NCBI GenBank assembly: GCA_965207475.1
Contig: OZ242278.1
Location: 1,798,001-1,862,000, forward strand
Length of the DNA stretch: 64,000 nt
From: WTFY01 sp011523795
Lineage (GTDB): Bacteria > Pseudomonadota > Gammaproteobacteria > UBA4575
Reading direction: 5' to 3'
How positions within the stretch are numbered: position 1 is the stretch's first letter; each line of letters begins with the position of its first letter. The notes beneath the pieces are model-generated. The model was not told the origin of the DNA. It searched no databases and saw nothing but the letters and a program-made list of their open reading frames with translations. This document shows, in pieces, positions 19,359 to 27,998 of this stretch. The position numbers were made by a program, and so were the translations under genes.

Positions 19359-19838
19359 GGCAGTCGGGAGTGATCAGTTCAAAGTTTTATCATTCGCCCA
19401 TGATAGCATGGTGCAAAGCTGGACTAGGGGTAAACTTGTAATCTCCAGTTGCCAGGCACTTGGATCGAGGCTGAATGGACCAGATACCTGACCCGGTGAA
19501 CCAGGCACACAAGTTTCCACCCAGCAGCCTCGCGCGAACTGCGACTTTCCTCATGCAGGTTTCATCGGCGATATTCCCGGTTCAACTGATCAGGATGTCT
19601 TAGCAGGCAAGCCGCATCAACAACCTGGATATGAAATGAAAACGGGGGTTGTCATCTTTGCGCTTTGAAAGGGATAATGATAATCTGAATAAGTTTTAAT
19701 AGTTATTCTGGATTCCCGTAATTTTTGTGAAATTGCCAGAATTAAATACATGATCTTTATATCCGTGCAACAAAAATACATTATAAATTTGACACAGAAG
19801 AAAACTGATCGAGATTTAGGATTTAAGGAGACAAGTTT
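19359..19838. other. 480-base intergenic region between xseB and katG
   Basis: This gap separates two divergent genes, so it should hold both promoters. The half near katG is very AT-rich. I see a Fur-box-like site (19673-19691), TTGACA at 19789-19794 without a good -10 hexamer at the right spacing, and AAGGAG before katG. Small open readings here have no credible start or composition. Confidence 0.6.
19673..19691 (+). promoter_or_regulatory. Fur-box-like site upstream of katG
   Basis: GATAATGATAATCTGAATA matches the classical 19-base Fur box (GATAATGATAATCATTATC) at about 15 of 19 positions, with the first 13 identical. It lies about 150 bases upstream of the katG ATG. Binding is inferred only from sequence likeness. 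Confidence 0.5.
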
Positions 19839-22034
19839 ATGACTGAAGTGAGCAAGTGCCCTGTAAAGCTCGTCCTGGAAAACAACTCGGCCGGTGGCGG
19901 GACTACGAACCGGGATTGGTGGCCAAGCCAGTTAAACGTCAATATTTTGCACCAGCATTCTCCCCGGTCCCAGCCGACTGACAAAGATTTCAACTATGCA
20001 GATGAGTTCAAGAGCCTCGACTACAATGCCCTGAAGAATGACCTCTATGAGTTGATGACCACATCACAGGAATGGTGGCCGGCAGACTACGGACACTATG
20101 GCCCTCTGTTTATCCGCATGGCATGGCACGGGGCTGGTACCTATCGTATCGGTGATGGGCGAGGCGGAGCCGGGACAGGAAACCAGCGCTTTGCCCCCGT
20201 CAACAGCTGGCCAGACAATGGAAACCTCGACAAAGCGCGCAGGCTGCTGTGGCCCATTAAACAGAAGTATGGCAGGAAAATCTCTTGGGCCGACCTGATG
20301 ATTCTAGCCGGAAACTGTGCCCTGGAGTCAATGGGATTCAAGACGTTTGGTTTTGGTGGCGGGCGCGAAGACGTGTGGCAATCAGAAGATGACATCTACT
20401 GGGGCACAGAAGACGAGTGGCTGGGTGATAAGCGCTACTCTGGTGAGCGTGATTTAGAGAATCCGCTTGCTGCTGTGCAAATGGGTTTGATTTATGTCAA
20501 TCCTGAAGGCCCAGATGGCAATCCCGACCCGGTAGCTTCGGGAGTTGATGTCCGCGAGACTTTTGAGCGCATGGCAATGAACGATGAAGAAACTGTAGCG
20601 CTCACTGCCGGCGGACACACGTTTGGGAAATGCCATGGTGCAGGTGATGCAGAACTTGTCGGTCCTGAGCCGGAAGGTGCAAGTATTGAAGAGCAAGGTT
20701 TTGGCTGGAAGAGCAGCTACGGGTCTGGAATAGCTGCGGATGCAATTACGAGCGGACTTGAAGGTGCGTGGACATCCAATCCGACCAAGTGGGATATGGG
20801 CTACTTTGAGAACCTGTTCGGTTATGACTGGGAAGTGACAAAGAGCCCTGCCGGCGCCTACCAGTGGGTGCCTAAAGATGGAGCTGCTTCGGACTCGGTG
20901 CCTGATGCGCACGATCCATCAAAGCGTCATGCCCCGATCATGACGACAGCGGACATGGCCATGAGGATGGATCCGGTCTATGAGCCGATTTCGAGACGCT
21001 TCCATGAGAACCCTGAAGAGTTTGCAGACGCATTTGCCCGTGCGTGGTTTAAGTTGACGCACCGCGACATGGGGCCAAAAGTTCGCTATCTCGGGCCGGA
21101 GGTTCCGGAAGAAGATCTCCTATGGCAAGATCCGATCCCTGCAGTGACTCACAATCTGATCGATGAACAGGACATAGCAGACCTTAAGGGCAAGATACGG
21201 GATTCAGGTCTGTCGGTTTCCGAATTGGTTTCTACTGCTTGGGCATCCGCTTCAACTTATCGCGGTTCCGATATGCGCGGGGGTGCAAATGGAGCACGAA
21301 TCCGCCTTGCGCCTCAGAAAGACTGGGAAGTAAACCAGCCGGATCAACTTGCCAGTGTATTGCGGGCCCTGGAGGGTATTCAGCAGGAGTTCAACAGCCA
21401 GGCATCGGATGGAAAGGCGGTATCGCTGGCTGACCTAATCGTTCTGGCAGGTTGTGCAGGTGTCGAGATGGCAGCGAAGAAAGCAGGACACGATGTGACG
21501 GTTCCCTTCACACCTGGTCGTGCAGATGCCATACAAGAGCAAACCGATGTTGAGTCCTTTGCCGTACTCGAACCGACTGCTGATGGATTCCGAAACTACC
21601 TCAGGGCCGAACACACCGTGACGGCTGAGCAGTTGTTGATTGATCGGGCGCAACTGATGAATCTCTCTGCGCCTGAGATGACGGTTCTCATTGGCGGAAT
21701 GCGTGTCTTGAATACAAACTTCGGACAAGCTCAACATGGAGTTTTTACCGAGCAGCCCGGTACGCTAACCAATGACTTCTTTGCCAATCTGCTTGATATG
21801 GGGACATCCTGGATGCCGACGACGGAGGAGTGCCAGTTATTTGAAGGGCGTGACCACGCAACGGGCGAACTGAAATGGACTGGCACACGTGTTGACCTCA
21901 TTTTCGGCTCGAATTCGCAACTTCGAGCCCTTGCGGAATTCTACGCGTGTGGGGACTCCGAGCGGCAGTTTGTAGAAGACTTTGTTGCGGCATGGGACAA
22001 GGTGATGAATCTTGATAGATTTGACCTTGCCTGA
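19839..22034 (+). CDS. katG: Catalase-peroxidase KatG
   Basis: KatG is a haem enzyme with catalase and broad peroxidase activity that removes hydrogen peroxide. The 731-residue protein carries the distal-site motif RMAWHGAGTYR with the Trp of the Met-Tyr-Trp adduct, the adduct Tyr in LIYVNPEGPDGNPDP, the proximal haem His in TAGGHTFGKCHG, and the second, degenerate peroxidase-like half from about residue 420. The ATG has AAGGAG nine bases upstream. No secretion signal is seen. The gene is monocistronic by spacing: a 14-base-arm hairpin follows the stop. An iron regulator site upstream is possible. Confidence 0.97.
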   Translation: MTEVSKCPVKLVLENNSAGGGTTNRDWWPSQLNVNILHQHSPRSQPTDKDFNYADEFKSLDYNALKNDLYELMTTSQEWWPADYGHYGPLFIRMAWHGAGTYRIGDGRGGAGTGNQRFAPVNSWPDNGNLDKARRLLWPIKQKYGRKISWADLMILAGNCALESMGFKTFGFGGGREDVWQSEDDIYWGTEDEWLGDKRYSGERDLENPLAAVQMGLIYVNPEGPDGNPDPVASGVDVRETFERMAMNDEETVALTAGGHTFGKCHGAGDAELVGPEPEGASIEEQGFGWKSSYGSGIAADAITSGLEGAWTSNPTKWDMGYFENLFGYDWEVTKSPAGAYQWVPKDGAASDSVPDAHDPSKRHAPIMTTADMAMRMDPVYEPISRRFHENPEEFADAFARAWFKLTHRDMGPKVRYLGPEVPEEDLLWQDPIPAVTHNLIDEQDIADLKGKIRDSGLSVSELVSTAWASASTYRGSDMRGGANGARIRLAPQKDWEVNQPDQLASVLRALEGIQQEFNSQASDGKAVSLADLIVLAGCAGVEMAAKKAGHDVTVPFTPGRADAIQEQTDVESFAVLEPTADGFRNYLRAEHTVTAEQLLIDRAQLMNLSAPEMTVLIGGMRVLNTNFGQAQHGVFTEQPGTLTNDFFANLLDMGTSWMPTTEECQLFEGRDHATGELKWTGTRVDLIFGSNSQLRALAEFYACGDSERQFVEDFVAAWDKVMNLDRFDLA

Positions 22035-22046
22035 TCCTAGAAATTA

Positions 22047-22091
22047 GGAAGGTGCTTCAAAATATTTCCCGCTTTTATTGAAGCACCTTCC
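22047..22091 (+). terminator. Long inverted repeat after katG, probable terminator
   Basis: GGAAGGTGCTTCAA (22047-22060) and its exact complement TTGAAGCACCTTCC (22078-22091) flank a 17-base loop, starting 13 bases after the katG stop. A T-run after the stem is lacking, so the structure may instead protect the 3' end. The remaining bases to 22426 hold nothing I can support. Confidence 0.6.
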
Positions 22092-22426
22092 TTACCCGGA
22101 ATTCCCTGATCATTCCAGGACCACATGCCTGAATGCAATTCTGGCCGGGTGCGAGCTGGCATATCATTGCCACACTCAAACCAGGCGCTTATTTCGGTCC
22201 AGGCAACAGCCTTTGACAGTATCCTTGCACTGCGCTACGGCCACCTTCAATCTGCAATTCACCAAGCATTGATCTGAATCCGTCACAAAACCCTGGTATG
22301 CAGGAAGTAAGTGGAGGATTTGACAATTCCCATTGATTGTCTTGTGTCGGCTGAGGATTCATTTCCAGGCGTTTTGCCTGTAAAACCAGTAAGATATTCC
22401 GGGTAGAATGTTATGTTATAGTGTTT

Positions 22427-22446
22427 GCAATGTTATATAGTATTGC
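22427..22446. promoter_or_regulatory. Putative Zur operator (20-bp palindrome)
   Basis: GCAATGTTATATAGTATTGC is a near-perfect inverted repeat: outer GCAAT/ATTGC arms and a symmetric TATATA centre, with four non-pairing inner positions. Its GTTATA half-site resembles the ATGTTATA halves of proteobacterial Zur boxes. A second related sequence, GAATGTTATGTTATAGTG, lies directly upstream (22406-22423). It sits 48 bases before the zur start codon, where an autoregulatory site would be expected. Confidence 0.6.
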
Positions 22447-22493
22447 CATCAGCGCCCCACAATTGCTTCAATGTACCAGACAAGGCAGGGGCC

Positions 22494-23006
22494 ATGTCTG
22501 ACAGGGGAAAACCGGATTTTCCGTACCGTCAGCATGACCATCAGGTCTGCATCGAGGAATGCATCAAGCGTGCCGAAGCGGCGTGTATGGATCATAATGA
22601 GCACTTTACCGAAAACCGGCGCGCGGTACTGGAACTTCTGCTGGCCGGCCATCGTCCACTGGGTGCATATGAAATCGTAGAACAGTTTGACTGGAAGAAC
22701 CGGCGACCGGCACCTGCACAAATTTACCGGGCGCTTGCATTTCTGGAATCGCTGGGTCTCATTCACCGAATTGCCAGCCGGAATGCCTATCTTGCTTGCA
22801 ACAGGCCCGGACATCAAAAGGGAGCAATATTTCTGGTATGCGAGCGGTGTGAATTGGTGGCGGAACTTGAGGGCACCCAGATGCTGACCGCTATCGATAA
22901 CCTGTCAGCAAGTTCAGGCTTCGTGGCTCATAGCCACTTGATTGAAGTCAGCGGACTGTGTCCAGCTTGCTCTGACACCCCAGATTTCGAAAGGGCGGAA
23001 ACTTGA
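22494..23006 (+). CDS. zur: Fur-family regulator, probable zinc uptake regulator Zur
   Basis: This 170-residue protein has the Fur-family winged helix (residues ~30-95, including TENRRAVLELLLAGHRPLGAYEIVEQF) and a dimerisation domain with two structural-zinc Cys pairs (CERC, and CPAC near the C terminus) and a His-rich loop (AHSHLIE). The call as Zur rather than Fur or PerR rests mainly on the 4-base overlap with znuC. The reading frame extends to 22425, but that would put coding sequence inside the palindromic operator; ATG 22494 fits better. It probably represses its own operon when zinc is sufficient. Confidence 0.88.
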   Translation: MSDRGKPDFPYRQHDHQVCIEECIKRAEAACMDHNEHFTENRRAVLELLLAGHRPLGAYEIVEQFDWKNRRPAPAQIYRALAFLESLGLIHRIASRNAYLACNRPGHQKGAIFLVCERCELVAELEGTQMLTAIDNLSASSGFVAHSHLIEVSGLCPACSDTPDFERAET

Positions 23007-23806
23007 CTGCAGACAGGGCCACGCTGGTTGAGGCCCGAGGAGTAAGCTTTCGCAGAAACGGCCGCGAGATTCTTGACCAGGTGGATATCAGTGTCGGTCT
23101 GGGAGAAGTGGTGACCCTGATCGGGCCGAATGGAGCAGGCAAGACCACGCTTGTACGAATGCTCCTCGGATTACTGCAGCCTGATTCTGGTTCTGTTCAC
23201 CTGCCTTCATCGGTATGTGTAGGGTATGTCCCCCAGTACGTGCACTTTGGCCCTGTCATGCCGATGTCTGTTGCCCGCATGATGGCGTTGACCCGAAGGC
23301 CGGCCAGGGTTGAAATTGAAGCTGCGCTTGAAGAAACCGGGTCTGGACATTTGCTCGAAGCTAATGCGGCGGATCTTTCAGGTGGCGAGTTGCGCAGGGT
23401 GCTACTAGCCCGTGCGTTGTTGCGCAGTCCAGACCTTCTTGTGCTAGATGAACCTGTTCAGGGCGTGGATTATCTTGGAGAGGCAGACATGTATGCGCTC
23501 ATTGCCCATATCGTTGCCCGGCGCGGGTGCGGGGTGCTGATGGTGAGTCACGATCTTCATATTGTGATGGCAGCAACTGACCGGGTGGTCTGCATCAATC
23601 ATCACATTTGCTGTTCGGGGGTGCCGCAAGAAGTAGTCAAAGACGGAAATTTCTTGCACTTGTTTGGTAGCAGAGCGGGCGTTGTGACAGCAGTGTATCA
23701 ACATGACCATGACCATGAGCATGGCCTTTCCGGGGAAGTTTCTGCGACCGTTCGTAATTCCCACAGTCATGCCGGAGCCATGGGGGAGCAAAATGGTTCT
23801 GGATGA
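23003..23806 (+). CDS. znuC: Zinc ABC transporter ATP-binding protein ZnuC
   Basis: ZnuC drives high-affinity zinc import through ZnuB. The 267-residue protein has Walker A GPNGAGKTT (residues 41-49), the signature LSGGELRRV, Walker B LLVLDEPVQGVD and the switch His in MVSHDLH. The start is TTG, overlapping the zur TGA by 4 bases. The last ~45 residues extend beyond the ABC core and include HDHDHEHG and SHSHAG, a histidine-rich tail likely to bind zinc; it is encoded by imperfect CATGAC repeats. The gene overlaps znuB by 14 bases. Confidence 0.93.
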   Translation: MTADRATLVEARGVSFRRNGREILDQVDISVGLGEVVTLIGPNGAGKTTLVRMLLGLLQPDSGSVHLPSSVCVGYVPQYVHFGPVMPMSVARMMALTRRPARVEIEAALEETGSGHLLEANAADLSGGELRRVLLARALLRSPDLLVLDEPVQGVDYLGEADMYALIAHIVARRGCGVLMVSHDLHIVMAATDRVVCINHHICCSGVPQEVVKDGNFLHLFGSRAGVVTAVYQHDHDHEHGLSGEVSATVRNSHSHAGAMGEQNGSG

Positions 23807-24620
23807 TTTCTTCATTCGTTCACTGCTTGTGTCGGCAGGCATAGGCTGTGTTGCTGGCCCACTAGGCTGCTTCCTCCTGTGGCGCAGGATGGCTTATTTC
23901 GGGGATACCATGGCCCATTCGGCATTACTTGGAATAGCTGTCGGCACCCTGCTGGGCATCAAACCTCTTGCAGGTGTATTTGCCATAGCGTTTGCGACCG
24001 CGTTGGTACTGTTATCCCTGCAAAAAGCCGTTCGGTTGTCAAGCGATACCCTGCTGGGGCTGCTCTCCCATTCCACCCTTGCACTCGGACTCGTTATCCT
24101 CGCAATGTCCGGTCATGCATATGGACATGACCTGCTGAGTTATCTGTTCGGTGATGTACTGGCTGTGACATGGAGCGATCTTGTCCTCGTTTGGGTGGGA
24201 GGCTTCGTCTGTCTGATTGTTTTGATGCGGGTGTGGCACCCGCTGGTGGCGATTACCGTGCATGAGGATCTCGCGCGCGCGGAAGGAGCCCCTGTTGTTC
24301 GCTGCCAGGTTATCTACATGCTCCTGGTAGCTGGTGCCGTTGCGGCCGGCATGAAAGTGGTTGGTATGCTGCTGGTAGTTGCCTTGCTGGTCATTCCGGC
24401 GGCGGCGGCCAGATCATTTTCACGTACCCCTGAGCAGATGGCCATGATGGCGGCCGTGATCGGAATTGTTTCCTGTAGCAGCGGGTTGTTAAGCTCGTTC
24501 GCGTTCGACACTCCTTCAGGCCCATCCATTGTTGTAGTGGCAATGCTCATATTTCTCGCCAGCCTTACGGTTCGGCCCCTTACGCGGGCATTCGGTTCGC
24601 GCCAGGTACGCTCGTCCTGA
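23793..24620 (+). CDS. znuB: Zinc ABC transporter permease ZnuB
   Basis: This 275-residue inner-membrane protein is a metal ABC-3 family permease with about eight hydrophobic segments and the family pattern RRMAYFGDTMAHSALLG near the N terminus, plus KVVGMLLVVALLVIPAAAA. The frame is open back to 23703, but that stretch reads out-of-phase through the znuC His-tail; ATG 23793 has GGGGGA upstream and gives family length. It ends the zur-znuC-znuB operon. The periplasmic binding partner ZnuA is not encoded in the window. Confidence 0.93.
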   Translation: MVLDDFFIRSLLVSAGIGCVAGPLGCFLLWRRMAYFGDTMAHSALLGIAVGTLLGIKPLAGVFAIAFATALVLLSLQKAVRLSSDTLLGLLSHSTLALGLVILAMSGHAYGHDLLSYLFGDVLAVTWSDLVLVWVGGFVCLIVLMRVWHPLVAITVHEDLARAEGAPVVRCQVIYMLLVAGAVAAGMKVVGMLLVVALLVIPAAAARSFSRTPEQMAMMAAVIGIVSCSSGLLSSFAFDTPSGPSIVVVAMLIFLASLTVRPLTRAFGSRQVRSS

Positions 24621-24671
24621 ATTGGGGACGGGTGGTATGACAGTGTTCGGAATTTTGGCACTGGAAAATGT

Positions 24672-25517
24672 TCAGGATGCAGGCGGGTGCTTTGGCTTTG
24701 CATCGAATTCAATCTGCTCTGAGCCTTGGTACACCAGAAATGCACGGCCCTTGGCCCGTGCGATCATTACAATCCCCAGGTCTCGTGCGAGTTCCAGGCC
24801 CATGTGTGTCACGCCGGAGCGGGAAAGTAGAACCGGAATTCCCATATGAGCAGATTTCATGACCATTTCTGAGGTCAGGCGGCCGGTAGTGTAGAAAATC
24901 TTGTCATGACCCGGGACCTGTTCAAGCCACATCCAGCCTGATATGGCATCGGCCGCATTGTGCCGGCCCACATCCTCGATAAATTTGAGGATTGCAACGC
25001 CACTGCACAGTGCACATCCATGCACCGCGCCAGCACGTTTGTAGATTTCGTTGAAGCGTGTGATCTCGGCAAGCAAATCATAGATTGTTGACTGTTTCAG
25101 CGAGACCTGCGGAAGCCTTGCATCATAGAGCTTGTCCAGGGTGCAACTGAACACGGTTCCCTGCCCACAGCCAGAGGTGACCGTGCGCCTGCCCAGTTTT
25201 TTCTCCCAGTCCGTAATTTCCCTGCCTGGACGGGTTATGATCTCAACAGTCTCCCTGTCCCAGTCGACATTCACGGATTTTATATCTGAAAGGTCTTCCA
25301 GCAGCCGCTGGTTGCGCAGATACCCCAGGGCCAGTTCTTCAGGGTGAGTGCCCAGCGTCATCAAGGTCACAAGCTCACGGCCGTTTACCTTCAGCGTCAG
25401 TGGAGATTCGCCGGCAACGTGGACTACCCGCTGTTCATGAAACTGGTTGACAACTTTGACAGCATGCGTGGGTGCAAGTCCCTGCTGTGACATCTGTGGT
25501 CGATACGGTGAGCGCAC
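24672..25517 (-). CDS. fdhD: Formate dehydrogenase accessory sulfurtransferase FdhD, variant
   Basis: FdhD passes sulfur from IscS to the molybdenum cofactor of formate dehydrogenases. The 281-residue product has family landmarks TSGCGQGT, HGCALCSG, the invariant EDVGRHNAADA and TTGRLTSEMVMKSA. In E. coli the sulfur-transfer Cys pair is CxxC; here only the first Cys (117) is at that place and the next is at 125, so the mechanism may differ. The frame begins with GTG at 25517; an ATG at 25493 (MSQQG) is an alternative. No formate dehydrogenase gene is nearby. It converges with znuB. Confidence 0.88.
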   Translation of the reverse strand: MRSPYRPQMSQQGLAPTHAVKVVNQFHEQRVVHVAGESPLTLKVNGRELVTLMTLGTHPEELALGYLRNQRLLEDLSDIKSVNVDWDRETVEIITRPGREITDWEKKLGRRTVTSGCGQGTVFSCTLDKLYDARLPQVSLKQSTIYDLLAEITRFNEIYKRAGAVHGCALCSGVAILKFIEDVGRHNAADAISGWMWLEQVPGHDKIFYTTGRLTSEMVMKSAHMGIPVLLSRSGVTHMGLELARDLGIVMIARAKGRAFLVYQGSEQIEFDAKPKHPPAS

Positions 25518-25563
25518 TGTACTACGTTTTTCTGTATGAATCCGGGCAGTTCAGTCCCGGAGT

Positions 25564-26850
25564 CTAGACAGTTTCTTCACGTCTGGGCAAGCGGGGGCTA
25601 ATTCTTGCGGTACGTACTGCATTTTTGTGAATTTGAACGACTTCAATGGGGTAGCCGTCGATAAGTACGCTGGTTCCGGGCTGCGGAATCGATTCCATCT
25701 GCTCAAGGATCAGGCCATTGACTGTTTTGGGTCCGTCATCATGCAGCTCAAGGTTCAACGCCTTGTTGATATCACGCACATGTGTCCCACCGTCAACCAC
25801 ATATGTACCATCCTGCTGGGGATGTATTTCCACGTCATAGGTAGCCGGGTCGTTGGTGATTTCACCGACGATTTCCTCTAGTAAATCCTCCAGGGTTACC
25901 AAGCCTTGAATATCCCCGAACTCATCAACAACCAGGCTGAACCTGCGTTTCTTATCCTGTAGCTCAAACAGCAGCTTCTTCAAGTTCGTACCTTCGGGAA
26001 TAAAGTACGGCTCACGCAGCGACTGTTCCAGATCTTCGCGCTCGATGTCCTTGTGGATGAAGCTGAGCAGCAGCTTTCTTAGATGAAGAAAACCAATTAC
26101 GTTGTCAATGTTACCACGGCAGACAGGGATTCTCGTGTAGGAGATGTTTTCCAGCTGGTTAAGAATTTCTTCCCAGTTGTCTTCAAGATCTATGGCAACG
26201 ATTTCATTTTTCGGGATCATGATATCGTCGACTGTGATTTTTTCGAGATCCAGTACACCCAGTAACATCTGCTGATGCTCACTGGATATGGCAGTGCTTT
26301 CATCATTCACAACAGTGCGTAGTTCCTCATGGCTCAGCGAGGTAAGCGGACTCTCTTTCACATTGACGCCGATCAGATGCAACAAGGAATTGGCACACAG
26401 GTTGACCACCCACACAAAAGGGTACATGACTGCAAGCAAGGGAGCGTAAATGATGGCTGCCGGGAGCGCCAGCTTTTCCGCGTGCAATGCAGCAAGTGTC
26501 TTCGGAGTCAATTCTGCAAAGATCAGGATCGCGAAAATCAGGATGAAAGTGGCGACCGCGATGCCAATATCACCGTGGATGCGGTAACCAATGTAGGCGG
26601 ACAGCTGTGCAATCAGGATATTGACTACATTGTTGCCCAGCAAGATCAACCCGATGAGTCGATCGGGTTTTCCCAGCAGTTTCAGTGCCTGCTTCGCACC
26701 ACGTCTTCCTGTGGACACCATATGGCGCAGGCGATACCGGTCCAGCGCCATCAGTGCCGTTTCCGAGCCAGAGAAAAATGCTGAAAGGAAAAATAGAATA
26801 AGCAGCACCAAAAGCAGTGTGCCTATCGAATAATCATCCAAGGTCTGCAC
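25564..26850 (-). CDS. CorB/CorC-family CBS-domain membrane protein
   Basis: This 428-residue protein has an N-terminal DUF21/CNNM-like membrane domain (residues ~1-190, with FFSGSETALMALDRYRL and LLGNNVVNILIAQLSA), two CBS domains (~205-330, containing DIMIPKNEIVAIDLED) and a C-terminal CorC_HlyC domain (~345-425). Family members are magnesium exporters or regulators of magnesium/cobalt handling. The likely start is GTG, with GGAGGG a few bases upstream. In E. coli a CorB homologue (YfjD) and YpjD also sit beside ffh, so this is conserved context. The exact ion is inferred. Confidence 0.88.
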   Translation of the reverse strand: MQTLDDYSIGTLLLVLLILFFLSAFFSGSETALMALDRYRLRHMVSTGRRGAKQALKLLGKPDRLIGLILLGNNVVNILIAQLSAYIGYRIHGDIGIAVATFILIFAILIFAELTPKTLAALHAEKLALPAAIIYAPLLAVMYPFVWVVNLCANSLLHLIGVNVKESPLTSLSHEELRTVVNDESTAISSEHQQMLLGVLDLEKITVDDIMIPKNEIVAIDLEDNWEEILNQLENISYTRIPVCRGNIDNVIGFLHLRKLLLSFIHKDIEREDLEQSLREPYFIPEGTNLKKLLFELQDKKRRFSLVVDEFGDIQGLVTLEDLLEEIVGEITNDPATYDVEIHPQQDGTYVVDGGTHVRDINKALNLELHDDGPKTVNGLILEQMESIPQPGTSVLIDGYPIEVVQIHKNAVRTARISPRLPRREETV

Positions 26851-26901
26851 GACCCTCCGGTAACCAAGATACCTACATTAACGGCCGTGTGGCGTGAATT
26901 G

Positions 26902-27729
26902 TCAAGTCACTGGGATGGTAATGACCCTGTGCAGGATCAATTCCTGGACAAACTTGCTGCCCAAGTAGGCAAAAGTAAGGAATCCGAAGCCAGCCAGTGT
27001 CCATCGCATGGCACTAGTTCCTCGCCAGCCGAACTGCCAGCGGCCCCAAAGTAGTAGTGCAAATACTACCCATGCGAGGATTGACAGTATGGTCTTGTGG
27101 GCGACATGCTGCTCAAACATGTTTTCCAGAAACAGGAAGCCTGTGATGAGCGCGATACCAAGCAGGATGAATCCTACCGCAATCGTCTGGAACAGGAATT
27201 TTTCTGTATCGTGCAAGGGAGGCAGTGCTCGAGTCATTCCGCCAAGCTGGTGCCTGCGAAGATGACGGTCCTGGGCAAACAGCAAAATGGACTGCAGGGC
27301 CGAGATCGCCAGTACACTGAAGGCAAACAGCGAGACCACGATATGAAGTTGCAGGCCATGGAGGTTGAATGAGGATGCCGCCACTTCCGGTTTCAGGACT
27401 GTAAGAACAATGCTGGCCACGGCTATGGGCAGTACGAGTATGCCCAGGAAATCCGTTCTTCTGGTGGTGGATACGCACAGAACCAGTATTGCCACCATGA
27501 AGCATACAATCGACACACTGTTGTAAAAAGTCAGGTTCAGGCCTTGCTCGGTGAAGGTTTGTGGATAGAGGTAGGCGGCATGCAGAAGGCATCCAACGGT
27601 CCAGGCAAATATCATCATTCCTCGTTTGTGATTCTGTTCATTACTGTTCGGCCCATATGTGCGCCACAGAATCACGGCGAAGGCCGCCGCATACAGGACA
27701 ATCGCGGCATACTTCAGGATGCTAGACAT
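26902..27729 (-). CDS. YpjD/CcsA-like inner membrane protein
   Basis: This 275-residue protein has about eight membrane segments and resembles the cytochrome c assembly (CcsA/CcmC) superfamily as represented by E. coli YpjD (CorE). Recognisable are LQLHIVVSLFAFSVLAISALQSILL with its conserved His, and a C-terminal KTILSILAWVVFALLLWGRWQFGWRG. True cytochrome assembly is doubtful because the tryptophan-rich haem motif is not evident; YpjD has been linked to magnesium/cobalt tolerance with CorB. The frame opens at 27762, but starting at MSSILKYAA gives family length. It is divergent from ffh. Confidence 0.82.
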   Translation of the reverse strand: MSSILKYAAIVLYAAAFAVILWRTYGPNSNEQNHKRGMMIFAWTVGCLLHAAYLYPQTFTEQGLNLTFYNSVSIVCFMVAILVLCVSTTRRTDFLGILVLPIAVASIVLTVLKPEVAASSFNLHGLQLHIVVSLFAFSVLAISALQSILLFAQDRHLRRHQLGGMTRALPPLHDTEKFLFQTIAVGFILLGIALITGFLFLENMFEQHVAHKTILSILAWVVFALLLWGRWQFGWRGTSAMRWTLAGFGFLTFAYLGSKFVQELILHRVITIPVT

Positions 27730-27998
27730 GACAGGGTGATGAAAAGGAGGGTGAGTAGGCATCTGTCATGGGCGGTACCGTGATCGTGTTGTGATGTTCA
27801 TCATTGCCAGCTAAGTATACAAATTGCAGCGGTGCAGTTCAGATCATTATATGGTACTGGTACAAAATCGCGTGTGGAAGCTTTTGCTTGGCTTTCGCGG
27901 GAGTACGTGAATGGCATGGAGGCGTGACGGATTGAGTTATACTTCCGGTGTACCAATTTGCCTGCAGGGCCCGCAGGCCGAAGCGCGAGGAACCGTTA

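Noticed and set aside
22500..23006. Assigning the Fur-family gene as Fur or PerR because katG is upstream
   Set aside because: Four-base overlap with znuC and the palindrome type favour Zur.
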